The notes under the pieces: generated by a model
Told to the model about the DNA's origin: nothing
What the model saw: only the letters and a program-made list of their open reading frames with translations
Databases searched by the model: none
Program-made: the position numbers and the translations under genes
Source: Nitrospirota bacterium
GTDB lineage: Bacteria; Nitrospirota; Thermodesulfovibrionia; UBA6902
Direction: 5' to 3'
Assembly: GCA_016207885.1 (NCBI GenBank)
Contig: JACQZE010000014.1
Location: forward strand, 89,724 to 144,250
Length of the DNA stretch: 54,527 nucleotides
Part shown: one piece after another, positions 34,920 through 43,484 of the stretch
Layout of the letters: the number at the start of each line of letters is the position of its first letter
Position numbering within the stretch: position 1 is the first letter of the stretch

Positions 34920-35615
34920 TCATACATTAAACCAGGGCGTAACAAGTACATATTTAATATTGAAGACAAGCCGTAGGAATATCTTTATCGGGACAGCGTA
35001 CATCAACAGAAGTGAAATCATAACTATCATGTATCTGAAAGCGCCTAACTTTTTGCAGAAATTTTTCCCGTACAAATATGGAAGCAGCATTCCCAACCCA
35101 AAATAAATAATCAGGCTTGCAACGCCTGCTTCAGTGCTTAGGCTCCACAAACTCTCTTCTGTCACCTTGAGTGCCTCCCATGACTCCCACGGCCAGTATA
35201 ACTGCCAGTTCGGCCCCCTGAAGAAATACCCCGCCAATATCAAAAGCCACCACATGGAGAAACCGAAGATGAAATTCAGAACGGCGAACTTTCGGATGGT
35301 GAATGAATACCTGCCGCTTCCTTCCGGGTTGTTGTCGAGATAAGGGATCATCATCAGACATAAGACGATTATTATCGGTATCATGACGCCTGCTATCCAG
35401 GGATCGAAGTAGACGAGCAGCTCCTGCAATCCCACAAAATACCACGGCGCTTTCGAAGGATTCTCAGATATGCCGGGCGATGCCATCTCAAGCAGAGGCG
35501 CGTTTACAAGCAGCGCCCATACCATCAGAATAACCGTCAATGCAACGGCTGTTAAGAACTCCATAATGACCAGATCAGGCCAGACATATTTTGAATGTGT
35601 CTCTCTCTTGTTCAT
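34920..35615 (-). CDS. Cytochrome b C-terminal half (subunit IV-like)
   Basis: The 231-residue membrane protein has about four helices and corresponds to the C-terminal half of cytochrome b in a split b6f-type complex. The quinol-site region shows [20 protein letters not shown], which stands where PEWY lies in other complexes. It has no haem-b histidine pairs, as expected for subunit IV. Its start overlaps the b6-type gene by 4 bases (ATGA). The encoded complex would oxidise or reduce the quinone pool at the cytoplasmic membrane. Confidence 0.88.
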   Translation of the reverse strand: MNKRETHSKYVWPDLVIMEFLTAVALTVILMVWALLVNAPLLEMASPGISENPSKAPWYFVGLQELLVYFDPWIAGVMIPIIIVLCLMMIPYLDNNPEGSGRYSFTIRKFAVLNFIFGFSMWWLLILAGYFFRGPNWQLYWPWESWEALKVTEESLWSLSTEAGVASLIIYFGLGMLLPYLYGKNFCKKLGAFRYMIVMISLLLMYAVPIKIFLRLVFNIKYVLVTPWFNV

Positions 35616-36379
35616 AGCGGCCTTGATATACCTCCGTCCTTTCTTATCCTCCAGAAATGAACTGCCATAAAGATAATGCCGATAACAGGCAGCAGTACGA
35701 TGTGCATCACATAGAATCTCAGGAGCGCGTTTGTCCCTATCTCCGTCCCTCCGAGTATCATGAAGCGGATGTCGTTATATTTGTTGACGAGTGAAAAAGG
35801 CCCTTCATTTCCAAGCAGAGGCGTCGCGCTTATCATGTTCGTACCGACAGTGACCGCCCAGTATGAGAGCTGGTCCCACGGCAGAAGATATCCTGTAAAG
35901 CTGAGCAGTAAAGTGACGACAAGCAGTACAACTCCAACCACCCAGTTGAACTCGCGGGGCGGCTTATACGAGCCGGTGAGAAATACCCTCAGCATATGAA
36001 GGATAACGGTGGTCACCATAAGATGCGCTGCCCAGCGGTGGATATTTCTGAGGATGACGCCGAAAGGGACATCGAACCTGAGATATCTCATGTCAGTATA
36101 CGCGTATTCAGTTATGGGACGGTAATAGAACATCAATAGTAATCCGCTTATCACTTCAACCAGAAAAAGAAAGAATGTCATGCCCCCGAGGCACCATGTA
36201 AAACGTATCCTGAATGCGTGCTCCGGCATCTTCACAGGATGCAGATGCAGAAATACGTTAGACCTTATCTGAAGAACCCTGTTCTTCTTTGTGTCTTCGT
36301 AATCGTGACGGAATATGGATCTGTAGATACGCGAATCTTTAATTCTGTTCAAGAAACTTATTTTAGTCTTCAATCTCAT
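35612..36379 (-). CDS. Cytochrome b N-terminal half (b6-like)
   Basis: Four helices carry two haem-binding His pairs. In helix B the pair HRWAAH...ILH has 13 residues between the outer histidines. In helix D the pair [17 protein letters not shown] has 14 residues between them, the b6 type rather than the mitochondrial bc1 type (13). [16 protein letters not shown] is the conserved Qo-region segment. I chose ATG 36379 over a TTG 15 bases upstream; the TTG would overlap the TauE-like gene. It is followed by subunit IV. Confidence 0.9.
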   Translation of the reverse strand: MRLKTKISFLNRIKDSRIYRSIFRHDYEDTKKNRVLQIRSNVFLHLHPVKMPEHAFRIRFTWCLGGMTFFLFLVEVISGLLLMFYYRPITEYAYTDMRYLRFDVPFGVILRNIHRWAAHLMVTTVILHMLRVFLTGSYKPPREFNWVVGVVLLVVTLLLSFTGYLLPWDQLSYWAVTVGTNMISATPLLGNEGPFSLVNKYNDIRFMILGGTEIGTNALLRFYVMHIVLLPVIGIIFMAVHFWRIRKDGGISRPL

Positions 36380-36386
36380 TATCCGG

Positions 36387-37148
36387 TCAGGCAAACAATA
36401 TCTTCTTTGTCAAAAAGAAGATCGCGACAATAATGATGCCGCCTAAAACTTTCTGCATAGTTGAAGGAGATAATTTAAAGGAGCCCATGTATGATCCGAG
36501 GCTTCCCCCGATCAATACCGCAATTATCAGAGGGAGAAGCTGTGCGATATCGATAGGATGCTCCTGCAGCCGTGCCGCTAACCCGGAGAGAGAATTAACC
36601 CAGATGAATATCACGCCGCAGGCTGCGGCCTCTTTCTCAGAGCCCAGCCCTAAGATGATTATCAATGGAACAAGGTATATCCCGCCGCCGATCCCGACAA
36701 TTCCCGCGATAAGCCCGAGGAGCGCTCCGGCGATCAATGAAATGATGAGTTTCTGCCTGCTGCTTAAATTTAATTTTATCGTTGTATCCTTGAAGAAATA
36801 TATGCGCAATGCAACAAGGATCAGGGTGATCAGGAGTATCCACGAGAAGATCTCTTTCGGCAGCCTCAGTGATCCGCCGATATAAGACATTGGAACGGAT
36901 GAGATAAAGAACGGAAGGATAAGGCGGATGCGCGCATGTTTGTTCCGGATAAAGTTGAAGCTTCCGGCTGAAGTAACAATGATATTGAGTATCAGGGATA
37001 TCGCAGGAATGGCCAGAAAGCTCACCCCGAAGATAGCCATTAAAGCGGTGAATGACGACCCTCCGCCCAGGCCGACTGATGAATAGGCTAAAGCCACTAT
37101 GAAAAACAGGAAAGCAAGAAAATAAGTTGATATTATTAGTTCGTCCAT
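36387..37148 (-). CDS. TauE/SafE-family permease
   Basis: The 253-residue protein has about eight membrane helices with the repeated glycine-rich motif of the family ([20 protein letters not shown] and [19 protein letters not shown]). Family members export sulfite, sulfoacetate or similar anions. The ATG at 37148 is chosen because it lies 19 bases after the Rieske stop; an upstream extension would overlap the Rieske gene and is not hydrophobic. Its place between Rieske and cytochrome b genes is unusual and suggests a link between anion transport and the electron-transfer module. The true substrate is unknown. Confidence 0.85.
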   Translation of the reverse strand: MDELIISTYFLAFLFFIVALAYSSVGLGGGSSFTALMAIFGVSFLAIPAISLILNIIVTSAGSFNFIRNKHARIRLILPFFISSVPMSYIGGSLRLPKEIFSWILLITLILVALRIYFFKDTTIKLNLSSRQKLIISLIAGALLGLIAGIVGIGGGIYLVPLIIILGLGSEKEAAACGVIFIWVNSLSGLAARLQEHPIDIAQLLPLIIAVLIGGSLGSYMGSFKLSPSTMQKVLGGIIIVAIFFLTKKILFA

Positions 37149-37167
37149 AAGTTCATTATCACTGAGA

Positions 37168-37683
37168 TCATACCTCAATGTACACCCCGGGCTTATCAAA
37201 ATCCTTAAATGTATAAGTCCTGCTCTTGTCAATGGATATAACCTTGTTGTCATCAATAGATATTCCCAGACGGTCAAGCGGCCTTGGCGCGGGCCCTGCG
37301 AAGTTCACTCCGTCAGCGTGATACCGGCTGCCGTGGCATGGGCATTTAAATACCTTGTCATCGCTGAACCAGTTGGGTGTGCACCCTAAGTGCGTACACT
37401 TTGCCTGTATTGCGTATAAACGGTTCTTCTCCCTGACTATCCAGACCGCATGCTCTTTCTTCCACATCTCATAAACCTGAACCTCTGTGGTTTTATCTTC
37501 AGAAAGAAATTCATCGGGCTTGCCGATCTTAAATACTGACGGCGCTTCGAAGAGCACCCTCGGAAAGAAGAACCTCACTGCTGCAATCGCTGAAATTCCC
37601 AGGCTAATAAAGAACGAGCCTATGCCTATTATCTTGAGGAATGAGCGGCGGGTGATGTCGGTGTTGTGAATGTCTGTAGTCAT
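37168..37683 (-). CDS. Rieske iron-sulfur protein of a bc/b6f-type complex
   Basis: The N-terminus carries a twin-arginine motif (TRRSFLK) and one membrane helix (about residues 18-40). The [2Fe-2S] ligands are in CTHLGC and CPCHGS, followed by the GPAPRPL proline loop. This layout is that of the Rieske subunit of quinol-cytochrome c oxidoreductases. It opens the operon Rieske-TauE-b6-subunit IV-octaheme cytochrome. It differs from the AioB-like Rieske protein upstream, which lacks the membrane helix in this form. Confidence 0.93.
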   Translation of the reverse strand: MTTDIHNTDITRRSFLKIIGIGSFFISLGISAIAAVRFFFPRVLFEAPSVFKIGKPDEFLSEDKTTEVQVYEMWKKEHAVWIVREKNRLYAIQAKCTHLGCTPNWFSDDKVFKCPCHGSRYHADGVNFAGPAPRPLDRLGISIDDNKVISIDKSRTYTFKDFDKPGVYIEV

Positions 37684-37703
37684 TGCTAATCCGTTTTAAG
37701 TCT

Positions 37704-37817
37704 GTCATTCCGGCTTGTCCGGAATCTTCCCCTCTAAAAAGAGGGGTAAGGGGTGTGTTTTATCTCAACATCCCCCTGTATCCCCCTTTGTTAAGGGGGA
37801 ATAAAAAGCCGGAATGA
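37704..37817. repeat. Composite interspersed repeat (nested)
   Basis: GTCATTCCGGCTTGTCCGGAATC (37704-37726) and the inverted GCCGGAATGAC (37808-37817) enclose a relative of the 75-bp element in opposite orientation (CCCCTCTAAAAAGAGGGG, CCCCCTTTGTTAAGGGGG). The nesting suggests one repeat was inserted in the other. Confidence 0.75.
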
Positions 37818-37825
37818 CAAATGGG

Positions 37826-37856
37826 AAAGGGCGAGTCTGCGACTCGCCCTTTTTTT
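37826..37856. terminator. Hairpin after the AioA-like gene
   Basis: AAAGGGCGAGTC-TGC-GACTCGCCCTTT forms a perfect 12-base stem. The T run is strong on the plus strand and short on the minus strand. It lies 19 bases past the AioA stop and so probably separates the two redox operons. Confidence 0.7.
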
Positions 37857-37875
37857 CAAAGTCTAAACTCTATTC

Positions 37876-40227
37876 TTATACTTTCACAATATTCACCGGC
37901 ACCATCCTGTCCCACTCTGCCAGCTTCGGATCCGCCTTTTCACTTGTGACCATATTCGGCGTGCCCTCGGTCTTTGGATAAAGAGCCATGACATCCACAA
38001 CTCCCGGAGTGGTCAGGTCAGTTACTTTGGCAACGGCCTTCATGCTGCCGTTCCTGGAATTCAGGGTGACCCAGTCGCCGCTCTTTATTCCCATCGTTTT
38101 TGCATCGTCAGGATTGATGCTGACGGTCTGTTCCGATACCCTCTCATAGAGATCCGGCGTGAGAGGCTGATTCGCGCCGTTGCTGTAAAAGTTATATCCC
38201 GTGTTCCATATCTCATTCGCGCGGTGCATTATCATCCATAACGGATAATCGCCTGTTATCTTGTCTCTCAGAGGATGGTTATAAGGATCCAGATCTGCCA
38301 GAGATTTAACAGGATCGAGATGCGCCTTGCCGTCCTTGTGTTTAAAACGCCTTCCCATCACCTCTTCAGTCTCTGGTGAATAGAGCCTTGAGATGCTCCT
38401 GCGGTTTTTGTACGGGAACTGAATGCCGTTCGTGCCTGCCTTCATCAGGTCATTCCATGATATCTCGGAGATGTCGCTGGTGAAATCGCCTTTTGTCTGG
38501 ACATTGCATTCCTCATATATCTCCTGCTCGTTCTTCCAGTCAAAGCCGCTCAGGCCCATGCGTTTTGCAAGCTCAGCTACGATCCACCAGTCGGGCTTTG
38601 CATCGCCCGGAGGATCCATGAAGCCCTGCTGGATATGTATCCTGCGGTCTTCGCTCGCCTGAATGGTGTTCCACTCGCCCCATGTCGCTGCCGGGAAGAC
38701 AACATCAGCAGCAGCCGTCGTGTCGGTCGGGTATATCTCATTTACGATGAGGAACATCTTATCGATCTGAGGTTTATATTTGGAGAGATTGGGAAGCTGA
38801 ACGTAGATATTGCTGATGTACGACCAGAGCGCCTTGACCTCGCCCTTGTCGATCTTGTCGCAGATGCTTCTCATGGAGCTGTCGCCGTTCGGCGCCGGCG
38901 GGTCAGCCCATGTTCCCCTCGGATGTCCGCCTGCCCTGGATGTGCATGCCCCGGGTTTGCCCGCGTTGCCGAGGATGATCCCGAGCGCGCTGTATGAAAC
39001 TTCATTTTCATAACCTGTCACCTGATGCATTATCCCCTTTTCAAAGAGGACCATTGTTTCGCCTTTGTATTTAGCCAGCATCTCAGCAGCAGCTTTTATC
39101 TTTGCGGCAGGGATGCCTGTGACCGTCTCGGCGTTCTCAGGAGCGAACCTGCTGTTTAATACCGTCTCTTTGAGAGTATCAAAACCTGTTGTGTGTTTCT
39201 GCACAAAGTCTTTGTCATAGAGCTCATTCTTGACGATAACGTGCATCAATGACGCGCCTAATATCGCGTCTGTCCCGGGATTGATCTGGAGGAATAGCCC
39301 GCCGCTTTTCTCAGCATCAGCAGCCATCTGTGTCTTTCTCGGGTCAACGAATATCAATTTGATGTCGCCCTTGTTCATGCCGCCGGTCGTAAGCGCGTTG
39401 TAGTACCATGATGAACCTGTGTCTTTCAGATTCTTGCCCGCGCAGAAGATGCATTTGGTCTTTGTGAAATCCTCTGATGTGAATGACCTTGTGCCGCCGC
39501 CTACTACATCCGCGAGCCCTGCGCTCTCATCGCCCCAGAAGAGGTAGCCGTTGCCCGCGAGTGTGCTTGATTTGATTCCTGTGAAGAGCCATTTCAGAAG
39601 CGCGTGCGTGTTCTGGAGATAGCCCCAGTCGCCGTAGACCGCGCCGACAGCGTCAGGCCCGTGTTTCTTTATGATGTTCTGAAGGTTCACAGCGCAGAAG
39701 GCCAATGCCTCATCCCATGAGACCTCGGTCAGAGCGCCTCCTTTTCCTCCCTTGCGGATCATCGGCTTTTTAAGGCGTATCCTTGTGGGAAGTTTTTCAG
39801 AGTATAAGCTCTGCGCGTTGAAGGCGCCGCGGACGGAGTAGTTTGATCCGCTTGCAATGTCCTTGTTATCAGGCACGACCATTATGTTCACTGCTTTGCC
39901 GCCTTTTATTGTCTCTATCGTGAATACCTGATTCGGCCAGTCTCCCCTCATCTTCTCAACAGGGAAGAACTTCTCCTTCTCAGGCTTTCTGCCTGTGCCC
40001 TTCGGCCATACAAAGACCTTGTAACCGCACATGACATGGCAGTAGCGGCATGCTGTTTCGTATGCCTCTGCATTTGCCGGCGGAAGCTCCACAAATTCAG
40101 TTGCCTTGGCCGCTCCGAGGCCTGAGGCAAATGCCGGAACGCCGTTCGTCATGATACAGGCTCCTGCAGCGCCTGCAGCTGATACCTTTAATAGATCCCT
40201 TCTTGAAAACTTCTTTTCATCGCTCAT
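37876..40227 (-). CDS. AioA-like molybdopterin oxidoreductase (arsenite oxidase / iodate reductase family)
   Basis: The 783-residue protein has a twin-arginine signal (SRRDLLK, residues 8-14). The Fe-S motif is CRYCHVMCGY (Cys60, 63, 67), close to CxxCxxxCGY of AioA. The fourth position, in NYSVRGAF, is Ser131 rather than Cys, which implies a [3Fe-4S] cluster as in arsenite oxidase. NIMVVPD downstream is also shared with AioA. The C-terminal molybdopterin-binding domain is intact. It directly follows an AioB-like Rieske gene (stop TAA, then ATG). Iodate reductase IdrA belongs to the same group, so the substrate is open. The Tat signal on this subunit differs from classical AioA, which is exported through AioB. 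Confidence 0.82.
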   Translation of the reverse strand: MSDEKKFSRRDLLKVSAAGAAGACIMTNGVPAFASGLGAAKATEFVELPPANAEAYETACRYCHVMCGYKVFVWPKGTGRKPEKEKFFPVEKMRGDWPNQVFTIETIKGGKAVNIMVVPDNKDIASGSNYSVRGAFNAQSLYSEKLPTRIRLKKPMIRKGGKGGALTEVSWDEALAFCAVNLQNIIKKHGPDAVGAVYGDWGYLQNTHALLKWLFTGIKSSTLAGNGYLFWGDESAGLADVVGGGTRSFTSEDFTKTKCIFCAGKNLKDTGSSWYYNALTTGGMNKGDIKLIFVDPRKTQMAADAEKSGGLFLQINPGTDAILGASLMHVIVKNELYDKDFVQKHTTGFDTLKETVLNSRFAPENAETVTGIPAAKIKAAAEMLAKYKGETMVLFEKGIMHQVTGYENEVSYSALGIILGNAGKPGACTSRAGGHPRGTWADPPAPNGDSSMRSICDKIDKGEVKALWSYISNIYVQLPNLSKYKPQIDKMFLIVNEIYPTDTTAAADVVFPAATWGEWNTIQASEDRRIHIQQGFMDPPGDAKPDWWIVAELAKRMGLSGFDWKNEQEIYEECNVQTKGDFTSDISEISWNDLMKAGTNGIQFPYKNRRSISRLYSPETEEVMGRRFKHKDGKAHLDPVKSLADLDPYNHPLRDKITGDYPLWMIMHRANEIWNTGYNFYSNGANQPLTPDLYERVSEQTVSINPDDAKTMGIKSGDWVTLNSRNGSMKAVAKVTDLTTPGVVDVMALYPKTEGTPNMVTSEKADPKLAEWDRMVPVNIVKV

Positions 40228-40764
40228 TTATTTGACCTCCTCGCCGTCAAGCAGATTATTTCTGAGTCCGTAAATAAGTCCGGCAACGCCTTCAGCATAG
40301 ATGTCCCCGTTCTTCTCGACCTCTAACAAGACCATCGGCAGGCTGCTTGGCGCAGGCCCTTCGATCACCTTTCCGCTCTGCTTCGGGTCATAAACGGACT
40401 GGTGGCATTCGCAGACCAGCATCCCGCTCCCCTTGTCCATATCAACCCCGCATCCGAGATGGGTGCAGAACATGCTGTACGCCACGATGCTCTTGTCAGC
40501 ACCGGCGCCTCCTTCAACCGCGCATCTGAGGTTCATAATGATGCTCTTTCTTCCGACAAGCGGATAATCGAACTTCAACGTCTTTCCTGCCTGAAGATCT
40601 TTGGTGTTGGCGACCTTCACCCGCGGATAAATGCCTCCGGAAGCCGACGCTTTTCCGGTCAGCCCGCCTAATACAAGGGCAGCCGCTCCCGCGCAGCCCG
40701 CTCTCTTCAGAAGGTTCCGGCGTGTTACGCCTTCTTCTGACACTTCATTTTCTCTGACTTTCAT
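40228..40764 (-). CDS. AioB-like Rieske subunit
   Basis: The 178-residue protein has a Tat signal (VTRRNLLKRAGCAGAAALVL). The Rieske ligands are in FCTHLGC and CECHQS. The ending PMVLLEVEKNGDIYAEGVAG plus LIYG is close to the C-terminus of AioB proteins (...AVGV.GLIYGR). AGGAGGA sits 7 bases before the ATG at 40764, which decides the start over upstream frames. It precedes the AioA-like gene with the normal aioB-aioA order. It passes electrons from the Mo centre to a cytochrome c. Confidence 0.83.
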   Translation of the reverse strand: MKVRENEVSEEGVTRRNLLKRAGCAGAAALVLGGLTGKASASGGIYPRVKVANTKDLQAGKTLKFDYPLVGRKSIIMNLRCAVEGGAGADKSIVAYSMFCTHLGCGVDMDKGSGMLVCECHQSVYDPKQSGKVIEGPAPSSLPMVLLEVEKNGDIYAEGVAGLIYGLRNNLLDGEEVK

Positions 40765-40818
40765 CTCCATTCCTCCTTTTTGGTTTTTGAGAATTGATTT
40801 ATAAAATCTCCCTGCCTT

Positions 40819-40893
40819 GGAACACACCCCTAACCCCTCTTTATAGAGGGGAATTTAATTCCCCCTTGTCCAAGGGGGAAACAGGGGGATTTT
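40819..40893. repeat. Interspersed palindromic repeat, intergenic copy
   Basis: This 75-bp element matches that at 33705-33779 in 72 of 75 bases, in the same orientation. It lies between the cytochrome c and aioB-like genes. Confidence 0.88.
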
Positions 40894-40897
40894 AAAA

Positions 40898-41266
40898 TTA
40901 TTCTTCTGTACATTTGCACAGCTTTCTCAGATACAGAACAAGCGACTTGATCTGATCTTTGCTGAATGTATTTCCCCACGGTGGCATGAGCACAGACTTG
41001 CCGGCCTTTTTCCCGCCGCCGTAGATCACGTCATAAAGGTCTTTATCAGACCTTCTTCTCATCAGTTCTGCATCGGTATGATCTGCAGGCCTCGGATCGA
41101 GGTTCTTTGCGTTGAATCCTTTGCCGTCTCCTTTGACGCCGTGGCATACGGCGCAGTAATGCGCGTATAATTTGCCGCCTTCAAGCACAACTGAATCTCC
41201 CTCAGCATAAACATGTGATATGTTCATGAGGCAGAATATGATCACGAGTATCAAAGTTGTTTTCAT
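40898..41266 (-). CDS. Periplasmic monohaem cytochrome c
   Basis: The 122-residue protein has a signal peptide (MKTTLILVIIFCLMNISHVYA) and one haem site, CAVCH, in GKLYAHYCAVCHGVKGDGKG. The Met ligand is likely in VLMPPWGNTF. It is a class I cytochrome of the type that accepts electrons from AioB-like enzymes. I chose the ATG at 41266; the terminator-like hairpin of the preceding gene ends 4 bases before it and there is no Shine-Dalgarno sequence. An in-frame TTG at 41302 within the hairpin could be an alternative. Confidence 0.85.
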   Translation of the reverse strand: MKTTLILVIIFCLMNISHVYAEGDSVVLEGGKLYAHYCAVCHGVKGDGKGFNAKNLDPRPADHTDAELMRRRSDKDLYDVIYGGGKKAGKSVLMPPWGNTFSKDQIKSLVLYLRKLCKCTEE

Positions 41267-41269
41267 AAT

Positions 41270-41315
41270 AAAAAAAGCCCGCTCATGTGGCATTTCTGCC
41301 AAGTGAACGGGCTTT
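41270..41315 (-). terminator. Terminator-like hairpin abutting the cytochrome c start
   Basis: On the minus strand AAAGCCCGTTCACTTGGCA...TGCCACATGAGCGGGCTTT forms a stem with small internal mismatches, followed by seven T. The T run ends only a few bases before the ATG at 41266. Confidence 0.75.
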
Positions 41316-41321
41316 AATAAT

Positions 41322-41335
41322 CCCGCAATTGCGGG
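41322..41335. repeat. 14-base perfect palindrome
   Basis: CCCGCAATTGCGGG is a perfect palindrome between the small gene at 41359 and the terminator. It might be an operator or part of a double hairpin. Confidence 0.45.
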
Positions 41336-41358
41336 AGTTGAAGTAACCGTTTTGAAAC

Positions 41359-41538
41359 TTACTTAATTATTTCTATGCTGTTGATATTAATCCATGCTAT
41401 GTTTCCTGAAGTCGTGCGGAATGTTACTTCATAATCCTTCACATCTGACAGATAACCGAATTTACGGAAGGTGTCGAGCAGTTCTTTCTTTAACTGCTTT
41501 TTGACATCGTCCTCTACGGCATTATGAAGTTTCTTCAT
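41359..41538 (-). CDS. Small conserved-looking protein of unknown function
   Basis: The 59-residue protein starts MKKLHNAVEDDVKKQLKKEL and ends TSGNIAWININSIEIIK. It has an amphipathic helical first half and a beta-like second half, without Cys, signal or membrane segment. The ATG at 41538 lies 4 bases after the arsS stop, so it is coupled to arsS. I do not recognise the family. Confidence 0.6.
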   Translation of the reverse strand: MKKLHNAVEDDVKKQLKKELLDTFRKFGYLSDVKDYEVTFRTTSGNIAWININSIEIIK

Positions 41539-41542
41539 GTTT

Positions 41543-42487
41543 CTACGCCAGCGCACCGCCGCAGCTCGCTCCGGCGCCTGCGGTGCACATAAAACATAAG
41601 GGGCTTGTGAGTATCTTTCTATTACTTAACGTCTCATAATCAAAGTTCTCTAACTTTGCCTTGATATTAAGATTAAAGGCCTGCCAGAAGTCGCAGTCAA
41701 AGAGCCTTCCGTCAGGCGATACGCTTATCAGATGCCTGCACATGAGGTTGTCGACCGTGGCAGGATTGAACTTCTCTTTCAGTTCTTTTATATAGCTGTC
41801 TGTTGCATGGCCGGACATTGACTTGCCGAGCCTGCCGATAGGCATATTGCTTAAGGCGATGAGGTTATTAAAGGTCACCCCGTGCATCTCTTTCAGCTTT
41901 TCCCTGTAAGCCTTCTCAAGCATCTTCTGGTCAGGAGCAGTCGCAGCTCCGGCAGGGTTGAACATGATATCTATGATGAGGCCTGTACTATATTTTCCGT
42001 ATCCCAGCGTATTGAGCTTCTTTAAAGCTGATATGGCTTTATTGTATGTGCCTCTTCCCCTCTGGATGTCTACTCCGTCTTCAGTGTAGCAGGGCAGTGA
42101 GGCGACTATCTTTACCCTGTTTTCCGCAAGAAATGCCGGAATGTCTTCGTTCCCTGCTTCGGTAAGTATCGCCAAGTTAGTGCGGGCTGTAATCTCCCTG
42201 GAGATGTTTCTGCATGAAAGGATAAAATATTTATAGTAAGGGTTGAGCTCAGGCGAGCCGCCTGTGATATCTACAGTGTTGATGTTTTCGTTTTCCATCA
42301 GTATGTTAATCAGCACGGTCATTGTCTTTAATGACATCATCTCCTTTCTCTCAGGCGATGCCTCGATGTGGCAGTGAGTGCAGCGTAGGTTGCACTTGTA
42401 CCCTATATTGACCTGAAGTGTCGATATGTTCCGGGCAGTCAGCGGGAAGAGCCCGTTTTTATCCAGCGTGTTATCGAAGTCGTTCAT
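41543..42487 (-). CDS. arsS: ArsS-like radical SAM protein (arsenosugar biosynthesis)
   Basis: The radical SAM motif is CNLRCTHCH (CxxxCxxC) near residue 32. The C-terminal SPASM/DUF3641-like region has CRHLISVSPDGRLFDCDFWQ and ends CFMCTAGAGASCGGA, the signature of ArsS, which adds a 5'-deoxyadenosyl group to dimethylarsenite. Some relatives carry selenocysteine; this one uses Cys throughout. No arsM gene is in the window. It lies just upstream of the cytochrome c and AioAB-like genes on the same strand, although a terminator separates them. Confidence 0.85.
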   Translation of the reverse strand: MNDFDNTLDKNGLFPLTARNISTLQVNIGYKCNLRCTHCHIEASPERKEMMSLKTMTVLINILMENENINTVDITGGSPELNPYYKYFILSCRNISREITARTNLAILTEAGNEDIPAFLAENRVKIVASLPCYTEDGVDIQRGRGTYNKAISALKKLNTLGYGKYSTGLIIDIMFNPAGAATAPDQKMLEKAYREKLKEMHGVTFNNLIALSNMPIGRLGKSMSGHATDSYIKELKEKFNPATVDNLMCRHLISVSPDGRLFDCDFWQAFNLNIKAKLENFDYETLSNRKILTSPLCFMCTAGAGASCGGALA

Positions 42488-42684
42488 TTAATTAAATTAA
42501 AAGGACCCATTTGCATTAATAAGCAAGTTCAATGCCATTAATAATTCTTTGAAATACAAGGGGAAATAAATAACAAGGCAGCGTAGAGGCTCAATATTTG
42601 AACAAAGTGTTCACTTATTGGTCAATCGTTTGGAGAAAAATCTACCCCTCTGTCTTTCCATTGCCAAAGAGGGAATTGAAGGCG
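42488..42684. other. Intergenic region upstream of arsS
   Basis: No gene is visible. It is AT-rich with a GAACAAAGTGTTC imperfect palindrome (42600-42612) that could be an operator for arsS. A weak relative of the palindromic repeats (ACCCCTCTGTCTTTCCATTG) lies near 42645. Confidence 0.35.
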
Positions 42685-43458
42685 CTACTTCTGTGTTGTA
42701 AGAAATCTTTTAACAGCCTTTGGCAGCGGCAGTAAGATAAGGTCTTCTCTGCATATCTCCGGTTTATAGGATTCATAATCAAGTGTGCCGAGCTTCTTCT
42801 CAAGTTTTTGAGCTGAGAAAGAAAGGGCGTAACATACTATCCAGAAACCTAATGCCATTAATGCATATGCGGCATAGATCCTGTTGGGTTTAAGCTGGCT
42901 TATAATTATGCCTGTGCGCGTGAGATCCACGACCCCTATAATATAAACCGTAGAGGTGTTTTTGAACATCGAGTTAAAGAAGCTTACAAAAGAAGGGAGC
43001 ATCATCCTGAACGCCTGAGGGAAGATAATGTTTACAAATACCTGAGACTTGGACATGCCTGTAGATATTCCGGCTTCCATCTGTCCCGCAGGCACTGCGA
43101 GTATGCCGGCCCTCACTATCTCTGCCTGATAAGCTGCAGCATAGACTGAAAGAGAGATGATTGCGCATCCCAGTATAGAAATTTTCACTCCTAATACAGG
43201 GAGGAAGAAATAAAACCAGAAGACAATCAGGAGCAGCGGGGTTGACCTTACAATATCTACGCAGGCGCCGCACGGATAGCGGATGTACCTTCTGACGGAG
43301 ATCCTTCCCAGCCCGAGGATTATTGCAAAAGAGAGCCCTATGCCTATAGAAAGCAAAGCAAGAACAATATTCAGAGTGAGGCCTGTTAACGGAGCGTTTG
43401 GAAAACCGCCGATAAGATAGAACTTCCAGTTCGCGAGCTGCTCAAAGAAAAATTCCAT
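42685..43458 (-). CDS. Polar amino-acid ABC transporter permease (second)
   Basis: The 257-residue HisM/GlnP-type permease has about five membrane helices, with the conserved EAA-loop segment EAGISTGMSKSQVFVNIIFPQA. The helix-rich N-terminal part includes TGLTLNIVLALLSIGIGLSF. It lies 26 bases after the first permease gene and shares its operon with the binding protein. No ATP-binding subunit gene is in the window, so that subunit must come from elsewhere. Confidence 0.9.
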   Translation of the reverse strand: MEFFFEQLANWKFYLIGGFPNAPLTGLTLNIVLALLSIGIGLSFAIILGLGRISVRRYIRYPCGACVDIVRSTPLLLIVFWFYFFLPVLGVKISILGCAIISLSVYAAAYQAEIVRAGILAVPAGQMEAGISTGMSKSQVFVNIIFPQAFRMMLPSFVSFFNSMFKNTSTVYIIGVVDLTRTGIIISQLKPNRIYAAYALMALGFWIVCYALSFSAQKLEKKLGTLDYESYKPEICREDLILLPLPKAVKRFLTTQK

Positions 43459-43484
43459 TTATGTCCTCATACCGGCAGTTCCGG

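Noticed and set aside
37168-37277. N-terminal extension of the TauE-like protein
   Set aside because: The long reading frame overlaps the Rieske gene, and the first 43 residues are not membrane-like. The ATG at 37148 after the Rieske stop is preferred.
37876-40227. Second formate dehydrogenase
   Set aside because: It has no Sec or Cys at the formate-specific position, a Ser in place of the fourth Fe-S cysteine, and an AioB-like partner, which fits the arsenite oxidase group better.
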